A DNA stretch of 64,000 nt from [Flexibacter] sp. ATCC 35208 (GTDB lineage Bacteria > Bacteroidota > Bacteroidia > Chitinophagales > Chitinophagaceae): NCBI RefSeq assembly GCF_001975825.1, contig NZ_MTKN01000017.1, forward strand, positions 1 to 64,000, written 5' to 3'. Below, in pieces: positions 29,801 to 36,102 of this stretch (its first letter is position 1; each line of letters begins with the position of its first letter). A program made the position numbers and the translations under genes. Below the pieces are notes generated by a model. It was not told where the DNA came from and did no database searches. It saw only the letters and a program-made list of their open reading frames with translations.

Positions 29801-32590
29801 TATAACTGGTACACTACCCTCACTGGCGGTACACCGGTATTCACAGGTGCGACTTATACAACAGGTGCACTCACTACATCTACAGTATACTATGTAGAAG
29901 CGGTGAACACAGCATCTGGTTGTACAGCCGGTGGTGCAAGAGTAACTGCGACCGCCAATGTATCGCTGAATCCTGATGCACCGGTAGTTTCCGCTACCAG
30001 CGTAGATGTATGTACAGGTCAGGATGCAGTATTGTCTGTATCTACACCACAGGGCAGCGTGACCTACCAATGGTATGATGCTGCTACAGCAGGTACCCTG
30101 GTTGGTTCAGGTGCTTCTATCACGATCAGAAATGTAACAGCGAATGCTGACTACTATGTAGAAGCTGTAAATGCAAGCGGATGTGTGAATACGGGTGGTC
30201 GTACGAAAGTGAGTGTGGTAGCCATCGCATCTCCAGGTACACCAACAGTGACCGCTGCTTCAGTAAGCGTATGTCAGGGTAATACTGCATCGCTCTCTGT
30301 GCAGAATCCAAATGCAGCATTCACTTATCGCTGGTACAGCACAGCAACTGGTGGTACTTCACTGGGCGCCGGCGCAACCTTTACGACCTCAGTCATCAAC
30401 ACTGACACTGATTTCTATGTAGAGGCCAGCAATGGTAATTGTACCAGTGCAGTAAGAGCAAGAGTAAGTGTGCTTGTTGCAACACCAGCAGCAACTCCGA
30501 CACTCGAATCAAATAATGTAACAACCTGCTCCGGTACCACCGTCACCCTGCGTGTGACATCAACAACTACCGGCGTAGATTATAACTGGTATACAACAGC
30601 AACAGGTGGTACACCTGTATTCACCGGTGCAACCTTCACCACACCTACACTGACTGCGACTACTACATACTATGTAGAAGCTGTGAATACAACATCCGGT
30701 TGTGGCAGCAGCAGCGCAAGAGTAAGTGCGACAGTGACAGTAGGTACTTCACCTGATGCACCAACCCTGGTGTCTGGCAGCGTGAAAGTATGTGCTGGAA
30801 ACGATGATACGTTGACCGTACTGAATCCACAGACAGGTGCTACTTACCAATGGTATGATGCTGCTACAGGCGGTACCCTGGTATTCACCGGTCCTGTGTT
30901 CAATGTAACAGCAGTAACTGCAAATGCGACTTACTATGTACAGACCCTGATCGGTACAAGTTGTGTAAGCGCTACCCGTACAGCAGGCAGCATCGTGGTA
31001 GACAACTCTGCTACTACGCCTGATGTAGTATCTACCAATGTAACTACTTGTGTAGGTGGTACTGCTACCCTCTCAGTACTGAATCCGGATGCATCACTTA
31101 CCTATCGCTGGTACGATGCACCATCTGGTGGTAACCTGCTCTCTACAGGCCCTGATTATACAACAGCTGCCCTCAGCACGAATACTACCTATTATGTAGA
31201 AGCTCTGAACAGCTCTGGCTGTAGCAGCCTGGCACGCAGAGGTGTAACGGTAACAATCGTGAACACGATCGATGCACCAGTAGCTACAAGTGGTGCGACA
31301 GTATGCGCAGGCAACACTGTGGTACTCTCAGTAACAAGTCCTGTATCAGGTTACTCTTATAAATGGTATACAACTGCAACCGGTGGTACACCAGTATTCA
31401 CAGGTGCAAACTTCACCACACCACAGCTCACCGCTAATACTACTTATTATGTGGAAGCAGCAACCGGTGGTTGTATAAGCGTAAGCCGCACCATGGTACA
31501 GGTAACTGTGAATGCGACACCTGCTGCACCAGTAGTAGTGAATTCCGCAGTCGTAACCTGCGCAAACTCTACTGCAACACTGCAGGTACAAAATCCGGAT
31601 GCAAGTCTCACTTATCAGTGGTTCACAACCAATACAGGTGGAACAGCAGCCGGCACAGGATCTACCTTCACGACTCCTGCTATAACAGGCACTACCATGT
31701 ACTATGTGGAAGCACAAAATCCAAATGGTTGTGCAAGCAATACACGCACAGCTGTAACAGTATCCATCGGCACACCTGGTAACAATGCAGTTGTATCCGG
31801 CAATGAAGCTGGTATCTGCCCAGGTTCGAGTGCAACGCTAACAGCGACATCTACTACAACAGGTGCAACCTTTAGCTGGTATACCACCGCAACAGGTGGA
31901 ACTGCAGTAGCAACAGGCGCAGCGTTCACCACTCCTGCCATCACCGCGACCACTACTTACTATGTAGAAGTTGCTTCTTCAGGTGGTTGTACAAGCGGTA
32001 CCAGAGTGGCAGCTACCGTAACAGTTCTGCAATCGCTCAGTGCACCGGTAGTAAGCGTTGACACTGCGCTCACGACTACGAATGCTGTGACCTTCACATG
32101 GGATCCTGTAGCTGGTGCAACCGGTTATGAAGTGACCACGAACAACGGTACGACTTATACTGCGCCAAGCTCTGGCAGCACAGGTACTACACATACAGTA
32201 TATGGCCTTACGCCTGGTCAGCCAGTGACGATACAGGTGAGAGCACTGGGTAGCGAAAGCTGTGAAACAAGTGCCCTGTCTAATGCCATAACCGGTGAAT
32301 CGAAGAACCCACAAGGCAACAGCATCTTTGTTCCAAATGTGTTCACACCGAATGGAGATGGCTTCAATGACATCCATTATGTATACGGCAATAAGGTCGC
32401 CTCTATCGTCATGATGTACTACAACCAGTATGGTCAGCTGATCTACGAAACCAGGGATCAGGCTAGAGGATGGAATGGTACGATGAGCGGCGTTCAGCAG
32501 CCGGTAGGCGTGTACATCTATGTACTGAAAGCTACGCTGCGGGATGGTACGATTGTAAACAAGAAAGGTACCGTCACCATTGTAAGATAA
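20813..32590 (+). CDS. Giant T9SS-secreted multi-domain Ig-like surface protein
   Basis: About 3,925 residues from ATG at 20813 (a TTG nine bases earlier is less likely). A signal peptide (to about residue 35) is followed by nine ~150-residue modules with a CxxC pair and an NAxDGxxxTAST motif, interspersed with 26 Ig-like modules of ~85 residues (core WYTxxxGGTxxxTG, then TTYYVEA and RTxVxV). A fibronectin-III-like domain and a gliding-type CHU_C domain (FVPNVFTPNGDGFND, then YNQYGQLIYET) close the protein, marking type B T9SS export and surface attachment. It resembles SprB-type adhesins and is probably used in gliding, adhesion or polymer contact. The ligand is unknown. PorP/SprF and PorE-like genes follow. 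Confidence 0.93.
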   Translation: MHLNATLKGSLRAFILTIFSCLCMVGLPAGVSFAKKTSAPVAADFSNDIQNNNALSWLQAYAALHPYAPVLRKQPHWQTWYTSGTYFADGPLWSSGGNPNVVTFGLACATCSVSDAANAVDGNANTAATMNLPVGVVGGVGLQLTFSGTYQSGDAIAFDLEIPDQNVSLSLLSAISVSTFNAGVGNNDQISLNNNLVRLNLLELGIGSTPKVRVVVPISHTFDEVQLNLSAVVSGFSTLRVYEVTAFQPVTVTPATPAVITGGTVALSAALPRIPGATFQWYTEPDGGTAIGSGTNFTTPVLNRTTTFYVEATNPADGLVSPVRTPVQVLVGGGAGLLWMYGDRQVSTLTNGVACAGCVVDNPDNAIDGDTTTASTLSMPVGALSSVGQYIAFPGNYKAGDDIVLDLDVPGQLISVAALSAIQISTYQGITPNNDAIQLNNSLVHLQASGLGLGNTPKVRVTIPATKDFNGVRIDLGTAFTAFGALRIYEAAAVIPVTISPAAPTITAGNTETLTANIDSRVSTPTFKWYTTPTGGAPVSTGNPFTTAALSRTSTYYAEAYDPNNNLSSYVRTPVTIKVAGGPGTIWSYGQDQESPITGGVACAGCTVTDSASAADGDTTTASTLTVPLGILSTIGQLVKMPGVYQAGDSIVLFLEAPTENLATVVLPKVTVTTYQNSIAGPAVSNNDTRTLDNAVVKLQVLGRGLNNARKFKVTIPATNTFDGVKVDFGGLLGISGSLKLYEVAAMIPVSVTPNPAKTAYNTGITLTPSIRISNPTYNWYTTPTGGSPVFSGAGAFTSPALIRNTTYYVEALDPAGTTSFVRTAVPVTIGGGNGPLWTYGTDQTSPITTGVACALCSVQNPLLAIDGDTTTASRLSLPLGVATSVGQKITFPGVYHPGDSIILILGVKGDPIANVSLLGNIGVTTSLNNVSNNDRTALNSPLLTLDFLSKDTISSVRVAIPVTKDFDAATIDLSSLVATDNSLYIYEAAAMIPVTVTPSPANVNAGQTATLTASIPGIPNAVFNWYDVPTGGAPVHTGSTFTTPPNYADKTYYVEAVSPTDGLISIERTAVTVDVTDTTGNGALSCSGATTQNNGITGLLCLLCGVSDAGNAVDASATTGSTMRINVGLGATIYQDLVFPKSGKAGDSIRIGLGTSTGLLDATLLAGLSVGTGNGARPADADMVALSPGLLSVRLLSGAQQSAYTFVATKDFDRVEIRLNGLLAALSSYNIYYAQVVTPIAQVSASTIYACSGSSATLTAVGPTGYTYQWYTSYTGGTPVGYGTTFTTPVVTKDTTYFVAAVGADSCGSEKRTPVQVKVGLPSVNVTPSSASVAESATPTFNVVSPNAVYQYNWYTVPTGGTPVYVGSQFTTPPVSANVTYYVEAVSLSDANCKSLRTPVAITLNGTGGPAPVGDIDCGGATSQISTTSGICVGCYVEKQDSAVDNSTATASVIHTILGVGSYVQQSLIFPAPGVKGDSVRIKLGFNTGLTDLNALAGIEISSSNNATANSDAVTLNSGLLNLQLLNGNRDLIYTFAPGAAYDRVNIRLSGLATALTALKVYSAEIFAGTPTVEKDTVYVCAGATATLKATGPGTTFRWYTQPTGGTALATGATYAVTPTTNAIYYVEGVSSSGCANPVRKAVYVMVGLPQPLVNPATQTINSGETATFTVLSPNPAYQYNWYDAPAGGNLLKSNSTTYTTGALTAAAIYYVEVKDPVNGCTSATRTAVRVDINLPTEPTPCSYATSQQSPIISGVCLLCSVSNPALAVDQNANSASTINATLSAAGYIGQLLRYNNTYPAGDSITLDLEIPGKVADVTLLGGIRVETYNGATANGDARSLGDNPIRLTLLNTGNKFRVTIPTTKTFNGVMVSINGLLTALTTVNVYFAAVVTPRPDVSASTVNVCSGNTATLIATSTNDADIAWFTSAVGGTAVATGDTFTTAALNASVTYYAAASRFGCANPTRVPVMVSVGNTPVAPTAAAKNICAGDQVTLLATAPSGATFRWYTAATGGTLLASTPNYTTNALTADTAFYVEADNNGCISTTRTRVAVTVNAVPTGLTVSPMGTSISSGQSASFTAHATGTNLIYKWYNAAGDSIFTGAVFNTGAITATATYTVEAVNAAGCKTASRVSVTATVIPGNNDIPCDAATSETNTANGICIGCYVENPALSVDNSTASNSTLHVILGLTGGYVQQTLIFPQVSELNDSVQISLSFPNSLADVGLLGTIQVGSYNGSTSNNDFVALNAAGINVSLLSGNSQALVGFKPKGLFDRIVVRLNSGLATALSAVNIHYASRLVGLPVVTGDTICAGNRATLLAAGPSNVSFRWYTTAVGGTSIFTGTSYQTPALNTTTTYYVEAVKTSLTCPNPVRVPVTAVVDPVPDVPALDTTSITVCSGSTATFNVKPVTGVTYRWYTALSGGTAIATGNSFTTPALNTTTVYYVEASNAAGCSNTTRTMVTANVITQPAVVTVTPGSAEVCAGSTVQLVASAATNGVVFRWYTTPTGGTAIFEGATFTTPVLNTTTTYYVEAAAGICASATRTAATVKVNAIPGAPAVNVSPANGQVISGQTATLTVSPAATGVTYNWYTDAAGGTPVFTGNVFTTGALTSDIIYYVEAVADSATCGSQRTAVPLTVTVATNTACDFANAQTNSTTAICVLCSVQDAANTTDVNTDNYSLLSVPLAAGSGSVQQSLIFPDAATAGDSVRLVLELPAQVLDASLLGAIEISSYNGATANNDALLLNSSNLKVSLLSGSNKFTVAFAPGAAYDRVQVKLRGGVISALVTLRVYYASRQVSAPVVAVRSTTICSGTTATLTATASAVASIEWYNATGTKVGDGPTFTTPVLTANTTYYAQTVRTSNGCANPNRVSVAVNVVPALTAPTVNSANICSGNTATLTATVTGTNITTKWYSAPVGGTLLFTGATYVTNALTADTAFYVETSNSSCTLATRVKATVTVGAGAPTPTLTANNVNICSGQQATFTVTSSTTGITYNWYTTLTGGTPVFTGATYTTGALTTSTVYYVEAVNTASGCTAGGARVTATANVSLNPDAPVVSATSVDVCTGQDAVLSVSTPQGSVTYQWYDAATAGTLVGSGASITIRNVTANADYYVEAVNASGCVNTGGRTKVSVVAIASPGTPTVTAASVSVCQGNTASLSVQNPNAAFTYRWYSTATGGTSLGAGATFTTSVINTDTDFYVEASNGNCTSAVRARVSVLVATPAATPTLESNNVTTCSGTTVTLRVTSTTTGVDYNWYTTATGGTPVFTGATFTTPTLTATTTYYVEAVNTTSGCGSSSARVSATVTVGTSPDAPTLVSGSVKVCAGNDDTLTVLNPQTGATYQWYDAATGGTLVFTGPVFNVTAVTANATYYVQTLIGTSCVSATRTAGSIVVDNSATTPDVVSTNVTTCVGGTATLSVLNPDASLTYRWYDAPSGGNLLSTGPDYTTAALSTNTTYYVEALNSSGCSSLARRGVTVTIVNTIDAPVATSGATVCAGNTVVLSVTSPVSGYSYKWYTTATGGTPVFTGANFTTPQLTANTTYYVEAATGGCISVSRTMVQVTVNATPAAPVVVNSAVVTCANSTATLQVQNPDASLTYQWFTTNTGGTAAGTGSTFTTPAITGTTMYYVEAQNPNGCASNTRTAVTVSIGTPGNNAVVSGNEAGICPGSSATLTATSTTTGATFSWYTTATGGTAVATGAAFTTPAITATTTYYVEVASSGGCTSGTRVAATVTVLQSLSAPVVSVDTALTTTNAVTFTWDPVAGATGYEVTTNNGTTYTAPSSGSTGTTHTVYGLTPGQPVTIQVRALGSESCETSALSNAITGESKNPQGNSIFVPNVFTPNGDGFNDIHYVYGNKVASIVMMYYNQYGQLIYETRDQARGWNGTMSGVQQPVGVYIYVLKATLRDGTIVNKKGTVTIVR
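21118..29200 (+). repeat. Nine CxxC modules inside the giant protein
   Basis: The first Cys codons of the pairs lie near 21134, 21875, 22619, 23372, 24115, 25109, 26084, 27299 and 28793. Each module reads CxxC(S/T/Y)V, then (A/S)xDxxxxTxST, a GDS/GDxI strand, a STYNGxTxNND stretch and LRxYxA. The spacing is constant (~745 bp) for the first four intervals, then ~985, ~985, ~1215 and ~1494 bp, because more Ig modules are inserted between them. The module faintly recalls discoidin-like sugar-binding domains, but I cannot assign it. Confidence 0.75.
29206..32035 (+). repeat. Tandem array of 11 Ig-like modules
   Basis: Eleven consecutive ~257-bp units (~86 residues each), each with a Cys near (C)SGxTATL, a WY/WF core followed by GGT, TTYYVEA and a second Cys about 60-65 residues after the first. 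The cysteines probably form an intradomain disulphide. DNA similarity between neighbouring units is visible (for example CTGGTATAC and TATGTAGAAGC recur), consistent with duplication or gene conversion. Confidence 0.8.
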
Positions 32591-32601
32591 CTAATACAGA
32601 T

Positions 32602-32630
32602 ACCGGGATAGTGACAGACGCTATCCCGGT
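32602..32630 (+). terminator. Intercistronic hairpin after the giant gene
   Basis: ACCGGGATAG (32602-32611) pairs perfectly with CTATCCCGGT (32621-32630). It is followed by TATTAATAT, not a T-run, so it may be a leaky terminator or an mRNA-processing/stability element setting PorP/SprF and PorE-like levels relative to the adhesin. Confidence 0.55.
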
Positions 32631-32659
32631 TATTAATATCAAACGATAAACCTCTTCCG

Positions 32660-33670
32660 ATGAAGAATAAGAATATACTTGCTATTGCATTAATGGCGGC
32701 TGCAGCGTTTCTGCCAGGAGTAACCAGGGCGCAGGTTGACCCCCATTTTTCTCAGTACTATGCTTATCCGTTGTGGCTCAACCCCGCACTGACAGGTGTG
32801 ATCGACGGCGACTACAGAGCCAGTGCCAATTACCGTAACCAATGGGTGAATATTGGGCAACCTTTTTCTACTATGGGCTTCTCATTTGATGCAGCAGCAG
32901 CGAACAATGTAGGGATTGGTATCAATGTGACGAACATGAAAGCAGGTGATGCCGGTTACAATTACTTCAATGGAATGGCCAGCTTCTCATACAGGGGTGT
33001 ACGTTTCGGCGCTACGGGCACCAGTCAGCTGGTATTCGGTGTGCAGGCAGGTATGATCAACCGCCGTATTGATCCATCTAAATGGCAGTTGGGTAGCCAG
33101 TACGATCCTGTAATTGGATTCGACCCTACAAAATCCAGTGGAGAGAATATCAATACTACTTCCTCAAATGTATTTGATGCCGCCGCCGGTGCGATGTTCT
33201 TTGATGGTAACCCTAATCACCAGTTTAACCCATTTGTAGGGGTGTCTGCGGGCCATCTTACACAGCCTGTAGATCCTTTCGTGACAGGGGCTAACAGGAA
33301 ACTGCCTGTTCGTTACCTCGCACATGGTGGTAGCCGTATTAAGATAAATGATGTGTTTAGCCTTACCCCAAATGGTATGTACCTGCGACAGGGCAATGCC
33401 GAAGAAATAGTAGCAGGTGTGTATGGATCCGTACTGGTAAATGAAGACTTCGATTTTCTCATAGGTGGTAACTACCGCTGGAATGATTCTTCTATTCCAT
33501 TTGCCGGATTTCATTTCAGAAACTTTGTACTGGGCCTCAGTTATGATGTAAACGCCTCCAATCTGAGAAGACTGGTAAATGGCAGCAACAGTTTCGAAAT
33601 TTCCCTGTCTTTCGTCAGCCGCAAGAAGAAAGTGTATGGAGAGGAATACTTCATATGCCCACGGTTGTAA
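32660..33670 (+). CDS. PorP/SprF-family T9SS membrane protein
   Basis: 336 residues with a signal peptide (to ~residue 24). The mature start QVDPHFSQYYAYPLWLNPAL is the hallmark of the PorP/SprF family, followed by alternating beta-strands of a ~14-strand outer-membrane barrel (for example SANYRNQW, GFSFDAAA, FNPFVGVSAGHL). SprF-type paralogues are each needed for surface attachment or export of a specific large CHU_C-tagged cargo encoded next door. The placement 69 bp after the giant adhesin gene therefore makes that protein its probable client. Confidence 0.93.
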   Translation: MKNKNILAIALMAAAAFLPGVTRAQVDPHFSQYYAYPLWLNPALTGVIDGDYRASANYRNQWVNIGQPFSTMGFSFDAAAANNVGIGINVTNMKAGDAGYNYFNGMASFSYRGVRFGATGTSQLVFGVQAGMINRRIDPSKWQLGSQYDPVIGFDPTKSSGENINTTSSNVFDAAAGAMFFDGNPNHQFNPFVGVSAGHLTQPVDPFVTGANRKLPVRYLAHGGSRIKINDVFSLTPNGMYLRQGNAEEIVAGVYGSVLVNEDFDFLIGGNYRWNDSSIPFAGFHFRNFVLGLSYDVNASNLRRLVNGSNSFEISLSFVSRKKKVYGEEYFICPRL

Positions 33671-33686
33671 AACAAAAAAATAACGG

Positions 33687-35696
33687 ATGAAAAAAATTGC
33701 ACACTATTGGCTGGCCATCGTTTGCTGCTTATTTACGGTTCACTCTCTAAAGGCACAGTACGTTTACGATTATAAGCGGACAGGCGATGTGTATTACGAA
33801 GCCAAAGACTATTATTCTGCTGCGCAGTATTACAACAGAGCACTGGGTACATTCAAAATAAATGCGAATGAAGTGCTGCCCTACCAGGCTGGCAAAAAAG
33901 GGAAAGATATAGGTAAGATCAAAGATTATGAAACTGTGAAGTATAGATTGGCAGAGTCTTACCGCATGTATAACGATTTTGGGAATGCAGAGAAGTATTA
34001 TGAAGAGGTGGTGAGCTACAACAACAATGAATTGTTTCCACTGGCCCGCTTCTGGTATGGCGTATGTTTGCGTGCAAATGGTAAGTATCCCGAAGCTATT
34101 GAACAATTCAAACAGTTTAAGGACAAGTATACCAAGGTAGATGAAATAAGTGCGCGGGTAGCGCTGGAAACTGCCAGTTGTGAATTTGCGATCTCAGAAG
34201 CCAGTCGTACACCAGGTTACATCGTTACAAAACTGAATGGCGATGTAAACGTAGGAGGTGCTAACTACGCTCCTTCCCTGCTGGGGAAAAATGTTCTGCT
34301 GTATACTTCTTCCCGCCCTGATACGACAATACTGGAAAAAAAGAAAAAGGAAAATCCTTATATCAACAGTTTATTTCAGGGCGATGGAAAGGATGCTTCC
34401 TTCAGTAATAGCCGCCCCCTTGCCATACCTGAAGTAAAGGGTATAGATCAGGGTGTAGCTGCGGTCAGCCCTGATGGCAATACCATTTACCTGACCCGCT
34501 GGACAAATAAAAACGGGGTAAAAGTTGCTGCTATTTATTCAAGTACCCGTAGTGGCAGCACCTGGTCAGAGCCAAAGGCATTAGGTCCAAACGTAAACGT
34601 AGATGGCTATAGCTCTATGCAGCCATTTGTAACTGCAGATGGGAAGTACCTGTTATTTGCTTCCGGCAGACCAGGTGGTATGGGTAAGAATGACCTGTGG
34701 TATAGCATGCTGGATAAAAATAACCCGGGTCCTGCCAGAAACATGGGTACTGGTATCAATACCCGCGATGAGGAACAGGCCCCTTTTTATGATGGCGACA
34801 GGCATATGCTGATCTTTAGTTCCGATGGCCGTGTGGGGTTGGGTGGACTGGATTTCTATTCCAGCGAGGGGGATTTCAGCAGTTGGGCAGTTCCTAAAAA
34901 CTTAGGTGCACCACTGAACTCTCCAAAAGATGATATCTACTACGCGACGTCTGACTGGTCGCACCCTATGAATGGTGGCTACATCAGCTCTGACAGAGAA
35001 TCTGTATGTTGTCTGGAATTGTTTAACATCAAGAGGATTTCCAAGTCAATACATGGTATGGTCATGGATTGTGATAACAACCTGCCATTGTCAGGTGCAA
35101 AGATCACCCTGATTGATACCGTTCAGCAAAAAGTACTGCAACAGGTAACACTGGATGAAACTGGCCGTTACCGTTTTGAAGTAGCGCCTAGAATGAATTA
35201 TAAGATCATGGCGGAGAAAGAAAATTACTTCTCCAAAGCGATCTTTATCAATACAGATCAGCTGGAGAAAGTGGATTCCATGGAGAGTCCTACCATCTGT
35301 CTGAAACATTATGAAATAGGCAAGCCAATTATCCTGAAAGATATCTATTACGACTTTGATAAAGCGACACTCCGTTCGCAATCACTGATTGTACTTGATA
35401 CAGTAGTTTCTATTATGCTGGATAATCCGAATATTATCATTGAAATGAGCGCTCATACAGATGGTAAGGGTAAGGATGATTATAACATGAAATTATCTCA
35501 GCGCCGGGCACAATCCTGTGTTGATTACCTGATCAGCAGAGGTATCCCGTCATCCCGTATGATTGCGAAAGGTTATGGTAAAACCAGGCCGATTGCACCG
35601 AATACCCTGCCTAACGGTAAGGATAATCCGGAAGGAAGACAGCTGAACAGAAGAACAGAGTTCAAGGTGTTGCGCGTAACCCAGTTATCGCAATAA
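33687..35696 (+). CDS. PorE-like OmpA-family protein (TPR, PD40, OmpA)
   Basis: 669 residues. Order: signal peptide (to ~24), TPR-like helices (~residues 25-170), PD40/WD40-like propeller (~190-440, with AAVSPDGNTIYLTRW, FVTADGKYLLFASGRPGG, MLIFSSDG), a carboxypeptidase-regulatory-like Ig domain (~455-525) and an OmpA C-terminal peptidoglycan-binding domain (IYYDFDKATLRSQS, SAHTDGKGKDDYNMKLSQRR). This is the architecture of PorE, which ties the T9SS to peptidoglycan. It follows PorP/SprF by 16 bp and completes an adhesin-SprF-PorE-like module. Confidence 0.9.
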   Translation: MKKIAHYWLAIVCCLFTVHSLKAQYVYDYKRTGDVYYEAKDYYSAAQYYNRALGTFKINANEVLPYQAGKKGKDIGKIKDYETVKYRLAESYRMYNDFGNAEKYYEEVVSYNNNELFPLARFWYGVCLRANGKYPEAIEQFKQFKDKYTKVDEISARVALETASCEFAISEASRTPGYIVTKLNGDVNVGGANYAPSLLGKNVLLYTSSRPDTTILEKKKKENPYINSLFQGDGKDASFSNSRPLAIPEVKGIDQGVAAVSPDGNTIYLTRWTNKNGVKVAAIYSSTRSGSTWSEPKALGPNVNVDGYSSMQPFVTADGKYLLFASGRPGGMGKNDLWYSMLDKNNPGPARNMGTGINTRDEEQAPFYDGDRHMLIFSSDGRVGLGGLDFYSSEGDFSSWAVPKNLGAPLNSPKDDIYYATSDWSHPMNGGYISSDRESVCCLELFNIKRISKSIHGMVMDCDNNLPLSGAKITLIDTVQQKVLQQVTLDETGRYRFEVAPRMNYKIMAEKENYFSKAIFINTDQLEKVDSMESPTICLKHYEIGKPIILKDIYYDFDKATLRSQSLIVLDTVVSIMLDNPNIIIEMSAHTDGKGKDDYNMKLSQRRAQSCVDYLISRGIPSSRMIAKGYGKTRPIAPNTLPNGKDNPEGRQLNRRTEFKVLRVTQLSQ

Positions 35697-36102
35697 TCTA
35701 TAAAGAAGGTTAAACCCACCACGAGGTGGGAGCCATATCCTATCGAAAAGAGGACCATCATAATAATGGCCGGTTGTAAGACCGGCCATTATTTTTTATG
35801 AAGTGTAAAGCATGATCCCCGTATATTGATTTCAGGGCTAGAATAAAAATATAGGTTAAATGGGGTTCGCTAGTTTTCATGAAACGGGTATAGGGTATAA
35901 AAAGTTACAATTGCTATAAGATTATCTTGTATTTATTCTTCCAGCCAGCTTTAAGAGAAAAAAAACTACCTTAGTATCCTTCAATCAACGAACTATGGAA
36001 ATGTAATTCCCGATCCGGTATGTCCGTGATCCTTCTTTCGACCTCCAAATTTGCGGTACATCCGTACCAACTTTCATTGCTAACTTCTATAACAATTTGA
36101 CA
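35697..36102. other. Intergenic region with hairpin and terminator
   Basis: Contains a CCCACC-ACGA-GGTGGG hairpin (35715-35730) and the terminator at 35762-35798. Downstream, a CAAATTTG at about 36047 is a weak -7-like box for the MATE gene. Nothing else was recognised. Confidence 0.5.
35762..35798 (+). terminator. Intrinsic terminator of the T9SS locus
   Basis: AATAATGGCCGGT (35762-35774) pairs with ACCGGCCATTATT (35781-35793), followed by a T-run. The hairpin is strong and 66 bp past the PorE-like stop. Confidence 0.88.

Noticed and set aside
20813-32590. Repeats of the giant gene as CRISPR or as satellite DNA
   Set aside because: The ~250-bp units are in frame, encode Ig-like domains and have no spacer structure.
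35715-35730. CCCACC-GGTGGG hairpin as part of a riboswitch
   Set aside because: It lies downstream of the T9SS locus stop and upstream of a terminator, with no conserved aptamer pattern I can recognise and no gene directly regulated.
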